Of a stretch of 44,695 nucleotides of DNA, positions 15,581 through 23,926 are shown piece by piece. Both the position numbers and the translations under genes were made by a program. The notes under the pieces are model-generated. The model searched no databases. It was not told where the DNA came from and saw nothing but the letters and a program-made list of their open reading frames with translations. Each line of letters starts with the position of its first letter. The stretch's first letter is position 1. The stretch is from Chloroflexota bacterium (lineage in GTDB: Bacteria; Chloroflexota; Anaerolineae; B4-G1; SLSP01), in NCBI GenBank assembly GCA_019873725.1, contig JAIOAS010000007.1, forward strand, positions 1-44,695, given 5' to 3'.

Positions 15581-16247
15581 TGCGCTGCCCCTTCTGCGTT
15601 CGGCGCGGCTCAGGCTCCTCAGGCAACTCTCCGGCGTCGTATTTTGCCTTCAATGCCTGGTAGCCATCCCAATCGTCGATGTCTCCAGTGCCGTCTTCGA
15701 TGTATGTGAAGTATGGGTCGCCAGTGTGACGCAGCTCAAAATGCTGGTTGTTCGGCATACCATAAAGGCTGCGATATAGCGACCATAGCCGTCCGGCTGT
15801 TGGATCGTCTGGGTGCGCCCCGGCATAACCGTATGGCACATACAGCGCATACATGTCTCCGGGGACAAAGCGGACAGCGAATATTTCAGATGCCGTGCCG
15901 TACAGATGCGGTGTGACGGCAACATCCTGGAAGATCATATCCAGGGCAGCGCCAGTGAAGCACACATCTCCCAGCAGCGCAGCCATTGGTCCATCCCAAA
16001 GGTCGCGCGTTTGATGGACGGTCTCCATGAGCCAGCGAGCGTATGTTGGCGCGAAGATTTGAGCCTTGTCTTGAACCGCCTCTTTGATCTCCGGGTGATT
16101 CGTCACGACGATAGGCGTGTGACCGCGCCGGACAACCTGACGAATCGTCCGCGCCAGCAATGGTTCACCGCCAAAGTCCGCCAGTTGTTTGGGAAGCTCT
16201 CCCGTCCAGCGCGTTTGCTGCCCCGCGCAGAGGATCAGTACTTTCAT
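15555..16247 (-). CDS. Nucleotidyltransferase-like protein (sugar-nucleotide type)
   Basis: A 230-residue protein from the ATG at 16247; a longer frame to 16403 overlaps the next gene without benefit. The start KVLILCAGQQTRW is the nucleotide-binding loop of the GT-A fold NTP-transferases (GlmU/RfbA/MobA group). LPKQL follows with the usual Lys, and LLGDVCF carries the metal-binding Asp. The family joins sugar-1-phosphates to NTPs to make activated sugars. It is shorter than RfbA, so the sugar cannot be named. It presumably feeds the glycosyltransferases upstream in the operon. Confidence 0.75.
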   Translation of the reverse strand: MKVLILCAGQQTRWTGELPKQLADFGGEPLLARTIRQVVRRGHTPIVVTNHPEIKEAVQDKAQIFAPTYARWLMETVHQTRDLWDGPMAALLGDVCFTGAALDMIFQDVAVTPHLYGTASEIFAVRFVPGDMYALYVPYGYAGAHPDDPTAGRLWSLYRSLYGMPNNQHFELRHTGDPYFTYIEDGTGDIDDWDGYQALKAKYDAGELPEEPEPRRTQKGQRNVPRKSGS

Positions 16248-16540
16248 TTTTGGTTCCCTTCTACGTACACCATCAGGCCTGTCCAGCTTGCCAGCATCAG
16301 CGCGGCGGCGCTGAGGGCCAGCACTGCGACAAGGACGGCAAGTGGCGTGTACCATAACAGCAGGCATGTCCCAGCCGTCCAAACCGACAGGCAAAAGATG
16401 CATGATGTTAAACCGCCCAGAGGAAGCCGTGCACGCAAGGTCTCGAAAACGCCGAATGGCCCGCGCTCATGGCTGATCATGAATGCCAAGCGCCAGGCAG
16501 CCAGGGCAATCACCAGGAAGTCGAAGCCTAAAATCGTCAC
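16244..16540 (-). CDS. DUF1360-like small membrane protein
   Basis: A 98-residue protein, GTG start. Hydrophobic segments lie at about residues 5-22, 45-65 and 66-92. The motif CIFCLSVWTA between the first two is the CxxC(x)SxW signature I associate with DUF1360 proteins, which occur in Bacillus and in phages. Its role is unknown. The four-base overlap with the nucleotidyltransferase and its place between sugar genes suggest a membrane-side function in the same glycan pathway. Confidence 0.6.
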   Translation of the reverse strand: MTILGFDFLVIALAAWRLAFMISHERGPFGVFETLRARLPLGGLTSCIFCLSVWTAGTCLLLWYTPLAVLVAVLALSAAALMLASWTGLMVYVEGNQK

Positions 16541-16554
16541 TCTTTTCTACTCTC

Positions 16555-17229
16555 TCATGACCAGGGCACAGACCGATCTGGCTCCCAGCGGTGTTGGACG
16601 AACCCTGCCCGCCTGTGAACGAAGATCATGTCCGACTGCCGCAAGCTACCATCTGCCCGCCTGTCCATGTCCACGATGTCGTAGATGTAGTACCCCCGAC
16701 CACACAGGAATTCTACGATTTCGTGCACCAGCGGTGTGCCACGCTGAAATTCGATATAGGACACTTCCGTTTGGATCACAGGCGTGTCTGCCAAGACTTG
16801 TACGGCTCCTTGCAATGCGGCTAACTCGCCGCCCTGAATGTCCAGCTTCAATAGGCGCGGCGCGGGCAACTCAAGCTCGCGCACAAGGCGGTTCAAGCTG
16901 GTAACGCTGATGCTCTCAGCGGTTCCCCACTCTGCACCCTCAAAGTTACCCAGAAGCGAACTCTGTGGACCGTGCGCATTGAAATGCACATGCTCCTGTG
17001 GTTGCAACCCCAAACCGACAGGCATGAAGCGCCAGCCCGCGCTTGTCGCCAGTGCTTCAAGCTCGGCGCGCACAGATAAGAGTGGGTCAAGTAGAAGCAC
17101 CGGGATGCCCGGAAAGAGCCGTGTTACGCTCTTAGCCCATTGCCCCACGTGAGCGCCGCCGTCAATGATGGAGGCCGGGTAAAAGCCATCTCGCCGCAAG
17201 CGACCGAGCGCGTCCATGTAGCTAGCCAT
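16555..17229 (-). CDS. FkbM-family methyltransferase
   Basis: A 224-residue SAM-dependent methyltransferase. The start at 17229 follows GGAG by 7 bases and overlaps the previous stop by 8. Motif I is IIDGGAHVGQWAKSV (about residue 22-36), the acidic post-loop is LLLDPLLSV, and the family signature LLKLDIQGGELAALQGA lies around 128-144. FkbM enzymes O-methylate sugars or small hydroxyls and often sit in glycan clusters. Here it is the second methyltransferase module of the cassette. Confidence 0.85.
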   Translation of the reverse strand: MASYMDALGRLRRDGFYPASIIDGGAHVGQWAKSVTRLFPGIPVLLLDPLLSVRAELEALATSAGWRFMPVGLGLQPQEHVHFNAHGPQSSLLGNFEGAEWGTAESISVTSLNRLVRELELPAPRLLKLDIQGGELAALQGAVQVLADTPVIQTEVSYIEFQRGTPLVHEIVEFLCGRGYYIYDIVDMDRRADGSLRQSDMIFVHRRAGFVQHRWEPDRSVPWS

Positions 17230-19795
17230 GTTCGCTCTCCAGATTTGGTAGCATTTCAAAGATCAACTGCCTGACACGTTCGTCAAAACTATGCTTCTCC
17301 AAGATATGCGCCTGTGCCGCCTTCGCAATCTTGCGCCGCGCATCCTCGCGCAGTGGATCAAGCCAGAACTCAATCAGGCCGGGGAGTTCTTCAATGTCAT
17401 CCCATCCGATGAAGTGGACGCCATCGATAAGTCCAAGACGCTCCTGCATCCCTTTGAAGCGGCGATGTAGGCACAGCGCGCCGCCCGCAACCAGGAGATT
17501 GAAAGTCCGATTGCTGCAAAAGCCGTCCAGTTCCGGCCACTCTTGGTCTGCAATAGCCAACTTTGCCGCGCGGTAGAGTTGCCCCTGGCGCTTGAAATCC
17601 TGGTAACACACGCCGTCGGGGGTATATTCTGCTGACCATATTCCATAGAGTCCGACGTTTACATTCCGCAGACCGCGCAACACTCTTCCCAGTTTCTCTC
17701 GATGCGCGTTGTTGCCGCTGCCCAAGAACACTACGTCATGGTGCGGCATAGCATCATCGGGATCGGCGGTCAGCATGTCAGGCTCATAGCCGATCTGCCA
17801 GTAGGCTGCCCTCAGTCCGTGCGCCACGTAATTACGCAGCACTTCTGCGTTGACAACTCCGGTCATGTCCATCACGCGCGCCAGCGACAGCGCGGATGGC
17901 GAGAGCATCATGTCTGGATATACATCGCCGATCCAGTTGACGAAGTATGCTGTTGGTACGACCTGCCGAAGGGCTTGAACGAACTCGGCGTCGATGCCCC
18001 CCATCGGACCATGCAGCTGGAAAAGAATCAGATGCGGAACGAAGGCCGCGATGGTGTCGAGAAGATGTTGGCGCATACCGGATACGCCACGTCGCTCGGC
18101 CTCGTGCAAGTAGTCGTAGACAAGCAAGCGCCCGATCCGAGCCAAAGCCTCATTCATGCCACGCATCTGGGTCTGCTGGTTAAGGTACGCATTGGGATCG
18201 GCCTGAATAGGAGCACGGATCGGCAAATGCATCACGCGGAGCTTGGGGGAAGGCGGCGCGAAAGGGAAAAGGGGCGCGTCGGCAACATGCACCCCGTGTG
18301 GACGCCACTTGAGGAACATATCCCCATCCGGGTGCCATGATATAGCTTTCTCTCCACTGCGCATGTTAATGCGGCGCAGGTTGTCCGAATATTGCTTATC
18401 GAAGATGCGCGCTTGCGGCGTCTTGGCAACCCTGAAGCCCATCTCGGCCAAACGGCAGCCCAGAGCGAAGTCGCCGCCATAGGTCAGCGCGCCGGGCAGT
18501 TTCCACCACTGTGCTCTGTCGCCCAACTCGCGCGGCACCATGCACACCTGCGGCATGATAACGTGTACGTTGGGGTCACGCGCCGTGTGGTAGGTTGACA
18601 CCCGCCAGTCGGTATTCGTTCTCTTCTCCTCGAACGCGATAGCGCCAATACCCGGTGTGTCTTCCAGGGCGGCAAAGGCTGCTGCGATGCTGCCTGGCTG
18701 AAACACAATATCGTCATTGGCAAGCACGACGTAACGCCCGCGTGCGGCATATGCGCCATCGTTGAACGCTAAAATCGCGCCATGCAGCCGGGTGTGCTGG
18801 ATCAGACGAATGTCCGACTGCGTAGCGATCCAAGCCTGTGTGCCGTCCGTGCTGCCGCCATCAACGAGCACAAACTCAACCTTGAGATCGGCCAGGGCTT
18901 CGCGCCGCGCCGAGGCAACCATCTCTTGCAATAGCGGCAGGCGATTGTATGTGCCGCTCACAACGCTTATATCAGGACGCGACTCAGCGTCGGTGTACTC
19001 CCATCCGCAGCGGCTGCCGCGCAGAACGTCTAACCCAGTGAGTTTGCCGACGGTCTCAGTTGAAAGTGCCGACGCGCCGCGCAATACGACGATCATGCCG
19101 TACACGCAGCGCATGTCGAAGAGCGTTTCGTCCAGTAAAGCCCGATCCGTCGGTAGGTTAGCCATGTCCATGACCACGATGTAGTCCAGTGCGGCATCCA
19201 GAATGAACGCTTGCTTATACCCCAGATCGCGCAGCGTATAGATGGACTGCAACGTGCGCGCACGGTATTCGTCCGACCACACGCCTGTCGCGGCGGCGCG
19301 ATTCGGCATGCCGCCATACTCGAAGGCAAGCACAGACGGGAGTAGCTCAGGTGGAAGGTTCGGTAAGGTTGCAATTACATCCGGCTCACTACCTTCAATG
19401 TCCAACTTCAAGCATGACAGGTGACGCACATCCTGCTGTTCCAGTAACTTGCACAGGGTTCGCACCTGTACCATCTGTTCGCCGTGTGTGCGCGCGAACC
19501 AATCCTGGCGCAGGCTCGCATAGTTGGCGTCCCGCCCCAGGTAAAGAGCGCCTTCGCCTTCCTGTGAGCCAAGCGCGACTTGAATCAGCTGGATGTTATG
19601 TTCCGCGCAAACAGCGCTTGCGCGGTCCATAGGTAACGGCTCGATCATCCATGCTGAGTATCCCCATGTGCGAAAGTACTGCGCATAGAAATTGTCTGTC
19701 CCGGCCCCAGCCTCTATGCACAAACCCGCGCACTTGGGGTCTACCAGCTTGAGCGCCTCTTGGACGATCACCTTCGTCGTCTGTTCGCAGTCCAT
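17222..19795 (-). CDS. Three-module FkbM methyltransferase - GT2 - CgeB-like glycosyltransferase fusion
   Basis: An 857-residue protein from the ATG at 19795; the frame is open to 20125 but that part shadows the upstream gene. Residues 1-230 are an FkbM methyltransferase (CIEAGAGTDNFYAQYF, then LSCLKLDIEGSEPDVI). Residues about 270-500 are a GT-A family 2 glycosyltransferase (DISVVSGTYNRLPLL, VLVDGGSTDGTQ, ANDDIVF as the acidic metal motif). Residues about 520-857 are a GT-B-like module ending with the Glyco_trans_1_2/CgeB pattern (FCSNRTFNLLVAGGALCL, HILEKHSFDERV). One chain could therefore add two sugars and methylate one. It lacks a signal or membrane segment, so it acts in the cytoplasm. 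Confidence 0.85.
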   Translation of the reverse strand: MDCEQTTKVIVQEALKLVDPKCAGLCIEAGAGTDNFYAQYFRTWGYSAWMIEPLPMDRASAVCAEHNIQLIQVALGSQEGEGALYLGRDANYASLRQDWFARTHGEQMVQVRTLCKLLEQQDVRHLSCLKLDIEGSEPDVIATLPNLPPELLPSVLAFEYGGMPNRAAATGVWSDEYRARTLQSIYTLRDLGYKQAFILDAALDYIVVMDMANLPTDRALLDETLFDMRCVYGMIVVLRGASALSTETVGKLTGLDVLRGSRCGWEYTDAESRPDISVVSGTYNRLPLLQEMVASARREALADLKVEFVLVDGGSTDGTQAWIATQSDIRLIQHTRLHGAILAFNDGAYAARGRYVVLANDDIVFQPGSIAAAFAALEDTPGIGAIAFEEKRTNTDWRVSTYHTARDPNVHVIMPQVCMVPRELGDRAQWWKLPGALTYGGDFALGCRLAEMGFRVAKTPQARIFDKQYSDNLRRINMRSGEKAISWHPDGDMFLKWRPHGVHVADAPLFPFAPPSPKLRVMHLPIRAPIQADPNAYLNQQTQMRGMNEALARIGRLLVYDYLHEAERRGVSGMRQHLLDTIAAFVPHLILFQLHGPMGGIDAEFVQALRQVVPTAYFVNWIGDVYPDMMLSPSALSLARVMDMTGVVNAEVLRNYVAHGLRAAYWQIGYEPDMLTADPDDAMPHHDVVFLGSGNNAHREKLGRVLRGLRNVNVGLYGIWSAEYTPDGVCYQDFKRQGQLYRAAKLAIADQEWPELDGFCSNRTFNLLVAGGALCLHRRFKGMQERLGLIDGVHFIGWDDIEELPGLIEFWLDPLREDARRKIAKAAQAHILEKHSFDERVRQLIFEMLPNLESEHG

Positions 19796-20136
19796 TTGTT
19801 TTTGGGTTTTTCCTTTTCCGTATGCGCTTGCATCCACGCTGCTTGGGCACGCGCCAGAATTTGGTCGCGCGGCAAGGCTATGCGCGGCATGTCTGGCATT
19901 TGGATTTCCGCCTGGGAGCCAATGACCTGGCGGCGCGCCAGCACCTTCTGTCCCAAGACGGCAGCGGCGCCCTCTTGATCCGATACAATCCGCCAATTTT
20001 TCTGGTCGGCTTCCACATCTTGCTGGTCCAGACGCACGAGCATTCCGCCGCCAATACGACCGTAGAAACGGCCACTTTTGCGCCCCACGTAGCGATGTGT
20101 TCCGCGTGCAATGTAGACAGCCCACACGTCAGCCAT
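19768..20136 (-). CDS. Small basic protein sharing a domain with the neighbouring glycosyltransferase
   Basis: A 122-residue protein with GGAG 11 bases before the ATG. Residues about 18-52 (SGRFY ... LDQQDVEA ... NWRI) match the last 35 residues of the glycosyltransferase encoded just upstream (SGRVY ... VDPRDVEA ... KWRRI). The rest is polar and basic, ending in RRRR. It overlaps the GT2 stop by 8 bases and the fusion gene start by 28. The shared β-module may bind a virion protein or the glycan acceptor. The function is unknown. Confidence 0.6.
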   Translation of the reverse strand: MADVWAVYIARGTHRYVGRKSGRFYGRIGGGMLVRLDQQDVEADQKNWRIVSDQEGAAAVLGQKVLARRQVIGSQAEIQMPDMPRIALPRDQILARAQAAWMQAHTEKEKPKNKWTANRRRR

Positions 20137-20968
20137 CGATACGTCTCCATTTGTCCGGCGACGCTTCCACGTCGCGGGGATCTACCCACATCGGACGATA
20201 GTTTCCGCCTCGGTAGACACGCCCGGACACGCGCCCAACCACACGCCCTACGCCCATCCAGAGCGCCTGGGCCAATACGTCGGTTTCCAAGCGTGTACCC
20301 GGCGGCACGACAGTCTTGTCAGACCTGCTAATACAACATCCTGGCATAGTAGCTCCTTTGTAACGCTCTATGATGGACCTACGAGTCCGTTCCGCCTCGG
20401 CGGTCAACGCAATGGCACCGCCACTGCGCTTGAAGATCGCGCGCGTGCTGCGTTGCCCATCGGCACTGTAGTGCAGCAGGTGTCGCCGCACATGCAATCC
20501 CAAGTGGCCGCCTACGTATCTGAGTTTCAGCCACAGGTCCGTGTCCTCAAAGTACGGCAAGCTCTCGTCGAAACCGCCTATCGCGCGCAGCCAGTCCGTG
20601 CGCACAAGCGCCGTGATAGTGTGGCCGCGATACTCCGGCAGGCAGTAACAGCAGTCAGAGGCCGTAACCGGGCCGCGCGCAGCGTACCAATCCGGGTACA
20701 CGTACATGTCCGGGACTGCGCGCGCGGCTTCCAGCAGCGTTGCTACCGCGTCCGGCTCAAGCCAGTCGTCAGCGTCTAGGAACAGCGTGAAAGGCGTCGT
20801 CACCTGCGCGAGACCTCTGTTCCGCGCCCATCCCGCGCCGCGTCCGGCGTCATCATGCAGCACGATTGGCGTGCTCGGCTCTGTCTGCGCTTGCACGCTT
20901 TGCACCGCACGAGCCGCTAAGTGCCGATGGTATGGCCCGACCGGGATAACTACCGACACGTCTGGCAT
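20129..20968 (-). CDS. Family 2 glycosyltransferase with C-terminal add-on domain
   Basis: A 279-residue protein with a strong ribosome site (GGAGG, 7 bases). The GT-A fold is clear: VSVVIPVGPYHRHL at the start, LFLDADDWLEPD as the metal-binding motif near residue 65-76, FDESLPYFEDTDLWLKL as the catalytic-loop ED. After residue 205 come a CCISR segment and a last 40 residues shared with the next gene. It is the first gene after the major capsid gene. Inverting or retaining chemistry and the sugar cannot be read from sequence. Confidence 0.85.
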   Translation of the reverse strand: MPDVSVVIPVGPYHRHLAARAVQSVQAQTEPSTPIVLHDDAGRGAGWARNRGLAQVTTPFTLFLDADDWLEPDAVATLLEAARAVPDMYVYPDWYAARGPVTASDCCYCLPEYRGHTITALVRTDWLRAIGGFDESLPYFEDTDLWLKLRYVGGHLGLHVRRHLLHYSADGQRSTRAIFKRSGGAIALTAEAERTRRSIIERYKGATMPGCCISRSDKTVVPPGTRLETDVLAQALWMGVGRVVGRVSGRVYRGGNYRPMWVDPRDVEASPDKWRRIDG

Positions 20969-20983
20969 GATTTTGCCTCCGCC

Positions 20984-21009
20984 GGGGCGGGGACGATCAT
21001 CCCCGCCCC
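20984..21009. terminator. Strong GC hairpin after the major capsid gene
   Basis: GGGGCGGGGA (20984-20993) pairs with TCCCCGCCCC (21000-21009) around a 6-base loop, 20 bases after the capsid stop on the minus strand. There is no T-run, so it probably acts as a partial terminator or an mRNA-stabilising structure. It would let capsid mRNA exceed the glycan cassette mRNA. Confidence 0.6.
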
Positions 21010-21028
21010 GCTCTACACTCCATTAGTG

Positions 21029-22546
21029 TCAGCGCGCAGCTTCCCAGGCCGATAGGTCGCTGTACGAGTCGCCGCCATTCACATAACCGCTCTCGCCCGG
21101 ATACGGGCTACGGATGCGTGCGTGCGTGGTGTAGCTGATATTGTCGATGCGTCCCGCCAGGAACGGCGTCTCCAAGATCAGCCTCATGCGCGCGGCGAGG
21201 TGGTATTCGCTGCACATCGGCACATGCGCGTTGTCGATCAGGTACATACCGTTGTTGATGACCGCCATGTCGTTCCCCTGGAACCCCGTCCATTCCTTGA
21301 TGTACGGGTTGTCCATCGGGAAGTATTGCAGGCGGAGCAGCCGCCATCCGTTCCATGACACCGGAACAACGAAGATGCTGGAGGTGAAGGTGTCGGGACC
21401 AGTAGGGGTACGCGCGATGCCGTCAGAGAAGTACACCGGGATCTGACGGTTATCCACCAGCAGGTACTGCCCGCTCATCATCGCCAGCTGCTCGCGGCGC
21501 TGCGTTTCAGCAGCCTGCATGTTCGCAGTGTTCTGACAACGCATGGTCGCGTAGTTGCAAGCGACCTGGTATGTCAGCATACGGAACAGGTCAGCGCGCA
21601 TGATGAGCGCCCGCTGATACCCCTGCATCCCCGTCTTCCACGCAAGGTCGTCATGAGCATACACCATATCCATGATGACCTCATCGATAGTACGGCCATC
21701 TCCGCCGCCCATCGTGTCGCCGATATCGGCACCGAAGTCTTCCACGATGCTATCGACGGCCTCGCAAGGCGTGTCCGAACCCTCGGAGATGTAGCCCTCT
21801 TTGATCAGGAGTTCCAGACCGTCGAACTCGCTAATCCAACCCCACTCGCGGTTTGCTCCCGTCACGGCGTGGTTGCCCTGGATAGCAACGCGCTCCAATG
21901 ACAGCCGGAATTGGTTGCCGAAGCGATAGAACTCGTACTGCAAAGGGCTGAGCGTGTCAGTCATGCGGAACATGATGTCAGGGACGAACGGGTGATTACT
22001 TGGACCCTCGTTCAACACCTGGCGAACAACATCCGCATAGTCATCAACCTGCCCGATCTCTGGAATCGCCTGTAGACCCGTGCGCCCCTTGAAGTTGCCG
22101 AACGGCACCGTGATATTGCACCGCTTCAAGTAGCCCGGCATCGGCCCCGGCTCACACCATCCGTCGGCATTTTCATATGCGTCCGGCGCAGTCTGTCCGG
22201 TGACGATTGCCAGGCGTTCGTTGACGCGGTTGCTCTTCTCAGCGGTCAGCAGGTCCAGAAACGTGCGAGGCTGCGGCAGCGTTGAGAACATCTGGGGCCG
22301 CACGCCGGGATCAGCAAAGATACCGTGATGGCCGGAGCCATCCTGAAGCGGCCCGTGCAGTTGGCTTGGCGTCGGGGTAGTGCTCACCGGATCGTTTTTG
22401 GTGATGATGTACCCCAGACTCTTCAGTCGTTCCAGCAGCGTGATCGCATCGTCCGTCGCGCGCGCGTCGCTTCCCGGCGTGGTGTCCGCGTCGGGCATAC
22501 CGCGCTTCGCTTTCAAGATACGAACTTTCTCCTGCATGTTGCGCAT
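21029..22546 (-). CDS. Major capsid protein
   Basis: A 505-residue protein with AAGGAG 8 bases before the ATG. It follows the protease-like and scaffold-like genes. The order and the α/β character with a late PVSWNGWRLLRLQYFPMDNPYIKEW segment and a C-terminal β strand (FLAGRIDNISYTTHARI) fit an HK97-fold subunit. The first 55 residues are charged and helical, as in cleaved N-terminal scaffolding arms. It is longer than the 300-400 residues of simple HK97 subunits. It is the best acceptor candidate for the downstream glycan cassette. Confidence 0.75.
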   Translation of the reverse strand: MRNMQEKVRILKAKRGMPDADTTPGSDARATDDAITLLERLKSLGYIITKNDPVSTTPTPSQLHGPLQDGSGHHGIFADPGVRPQMFSTLPQPRTFLDLLTAEKSNRVNERLAIVTGQTAPDAYENADGWCEPGPMPGYLKRCNITVPFGNFKGRTGLQAIPEIGQVDDYADVVRQVLNEGPSNHPFVPDIMFRMTDTLSPLQYEFYRFGNQFRLSLERVAIQGNHAVTGANREWGWISEFDGLELLIKEGYISEGSDTPCEAVDSIVEDFGADIGDTMGGGDGRTIDEVIMDMVYAHDDLAWKTGMQGYQRALIMRADLFRMLTYQVACNYATMRCQNTANMQAAETQRREQLAMMSGQYLLVDNRQIPVYFSDGIARTPTGPDTFTSSIFVVPVSWNGWRLLRLQYFPMDNPYIKEWTGFQGNDMAVINNGMYLIDNAHVPMCSEYHLAARMRLILETPFLAGRIDNISYTTHARIRSPYPGESGYVNGGDSYSDLSAWEAAR

Positions 22547-22579
22547 GGTGAATTCTCCTTGCTCATAACGTGGCGTTGG

Positions 22580-23311
22580 TTACTTCCGTACAGGGATACC
22601 CGCCACAACAGTGTAGTCGTCAGCTTGCAGTTTCTTGATCGCGGCCTCAAGCGCCTGCGCGTCTGGCACGCGCGTTTCGGCGGCGTCACTTGCCCGTCGC
22701 GCTGGCCCCTCGATGATTCCAGCGAGGCGCTCGACGGTTGCAGTCAATGCCTTCATTTGTCCGGGCAGGTCAGCCTTTTCGAGTTCGACAACCATCTCCA
22801 TCGTGTTGATAAGTGCGTCTGTCATGTCCGCCTGGTCATCCACCAGTCGGTCGAGGAGATCGGTTAGGCGCTTGTCCGTCTTGGTTTTCTCCTCTTCTCT
22901 TTTCTCATCTGGACGCTCTTCTGCCGTTTCTTCCTCGTCGCTGCCAAAGAGCGCCATCTCAATCTCAGCTGTGTCATCCGCCATCAGGTCGGAGATGAAC
23001 TGCACGACCGTCTCGCGAGCATTCTCCGGCGGCACATCAGCAAGCGCCTCATGCATCGCCAGGATGATGTCAACCAGGTCATCCTGCGTCAACGTCGCTT
23101 GCTTCTGCACGCGGTCGGCGCGCACAGTCTGGATCGCCGATGCCAGGAGCGCCTCTAGCTCCGACGCAGTGAGTGCCTTGTGCTGGATCCCAGCAGCATC
23201 CAGTTCTTTTTCGGCTTCAGAAACTTGCGCGCGGATTTCGTCCGCCGCTCCGATGCGCCCCAGCAGCCGATCCAAGACGCTGTTGCGCCGCTCAGTCTTC
23301 TTGTCCGTCAT
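22580..23311 (-). CDS. Scaffold-like acidic helical protein
   Basis: A 243-residue protein rich in Glu, Asp, Lys and Ala with long predicted helices. A highly charged stretch at about 122-150 (EEETAEERPDEKREEEKTK) separates two helical halves. It lies between the protease-like gene and the capsid gene, the usual place of a scaffolding protein that guides procapsid assembly and is then cleaved. No sequence family is recognised. Confidence 0.6.
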   Translation of the reverse strand: MTDKKTERRNSVLDRLLGRIGAADEIRAQVSEAEKELDAAGIQHKALTASELEALLASAIQTVRADRVQKQATLTQDDLVDIILAMHEALADVPPENARETVVQFISDLMADDTAEIEMALFGSDEEETAEERPDEKREEEKTKTDKRLTDLLDRLVDDQADMTDALINTMEMVVELEKADLPGQMKALTATVERLAGIIEGPARRASDAAETRVPDAQALEAAIKKLQADDYTVVAGIPVRK

Positions 23312-23921
23312 TGATCACCTCGCTTGAAGTCAAGACATTCGCCGCGAAACAGCGCGGCAAAACGGATGTTTCAAACTTCTCGATTCGGGTAAACGTGTCC
23401 TTATGCATATCGCCCGGCCCGGCGCGAAAGCCGTGACTCGCGCCGTAATAACCGGGGTTCTGACGGACCCGTTCCCAAATGCGGTCGATAACCTTCTGAA
23501 AAGCCGGCACCCCGCTGAGGCGCTTCGCAGCAACTTCGACCAGGAATGGGCCGACCATATCAGCCCACACGATGTACCCGATAGGAATGCCGCTATGAAA
23601 ATACAGCAAGTAGTTATTCCCCCGGAACGTGTCGCCGTCCCACTGGCTTTCGACGTAGTTGCGCAGCGCCTCGGTTGTGATGTATTCGCCCTCGCGGTCG
23701 CGGTAGCTGTTACTGGTCACGATCCGCATGTACTCCATGCCGCCGCTCTTCACAAACGCAACCGCGTTCAGTTCGGAGCTGCCTTTGCCCTGGTTGTGGT
23801 AAGCTCCGTAGCAACGCCGGGCGGCCTCACGCTCGCTAAGGCCCTGGCGACGGTAACGCCGGATGCACCTTTCAACCCAGGCAGGTTTAGTGTGAACTGT
23901 CACGCCACATGTTTCACACAT
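23292..23921 (-). CDS. Prohead-protease-like protein with N-terminal zinc-knuckle segment
   Basis: A 209-residue protein. CETCG at residues 2-6 could bind zinc and is followed by a WVERCIRRYRRQGLSEREAARRCYGAY segment, a helical module seen near the front of other phage morphogenesis proteins. Residues 60-90 (RIVTSNSYRDREGEYI) and the C-terminal FETSVLP (candidate Ser) with ASHGF (candidate His) resemble S78/U35 prohead proteases, which mature the capsid. The catalytic assignment is tentative. Its 3' end overlaps the scaffold-like gene by 20 bases. Confidence 0.55.
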   Translation of the reverse strand: MCETCGVTVHTKPAWVERCIRRYRRQGLSEREAARRCYGAYHNQGKGSSELNAVAFVKSGGMEYMRIVTSNSYRDREGEYITTEALRNYVESQWDGDTFRGNNYLLYFHSGIPIGYIVWADMVGPFLVEVAAKRLSGVPAFQKVIDRIWERVRQNPGYYGASHGFRAGPGDMHKDTFTRIEKFETSVLPRCFAANVLTSSEVINDGQED

Positions 23922-23926
23922 GTCCT

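Noticed and set aside
15813-16904. 363-residue plus-strand ORF across the glycan cassette
   Set aside because: It runs opposite to four overlapping minus-strand genes with recognisable motifs and has no ribosome site.
17222-20125. 967-residue version of the fusion protein
   Set aside because: The first 110 codons overlap the 122-residue gene in another frame and have a low-complexity character. The ATG at 19795 begins just before the methyltransferase domain.
20984-21009. True intrinsic terminator after the capsid gene
   Set aside because: The stem is strong but there is no T-run on either strand, so I list it as a hairpin with only partial terminator function.
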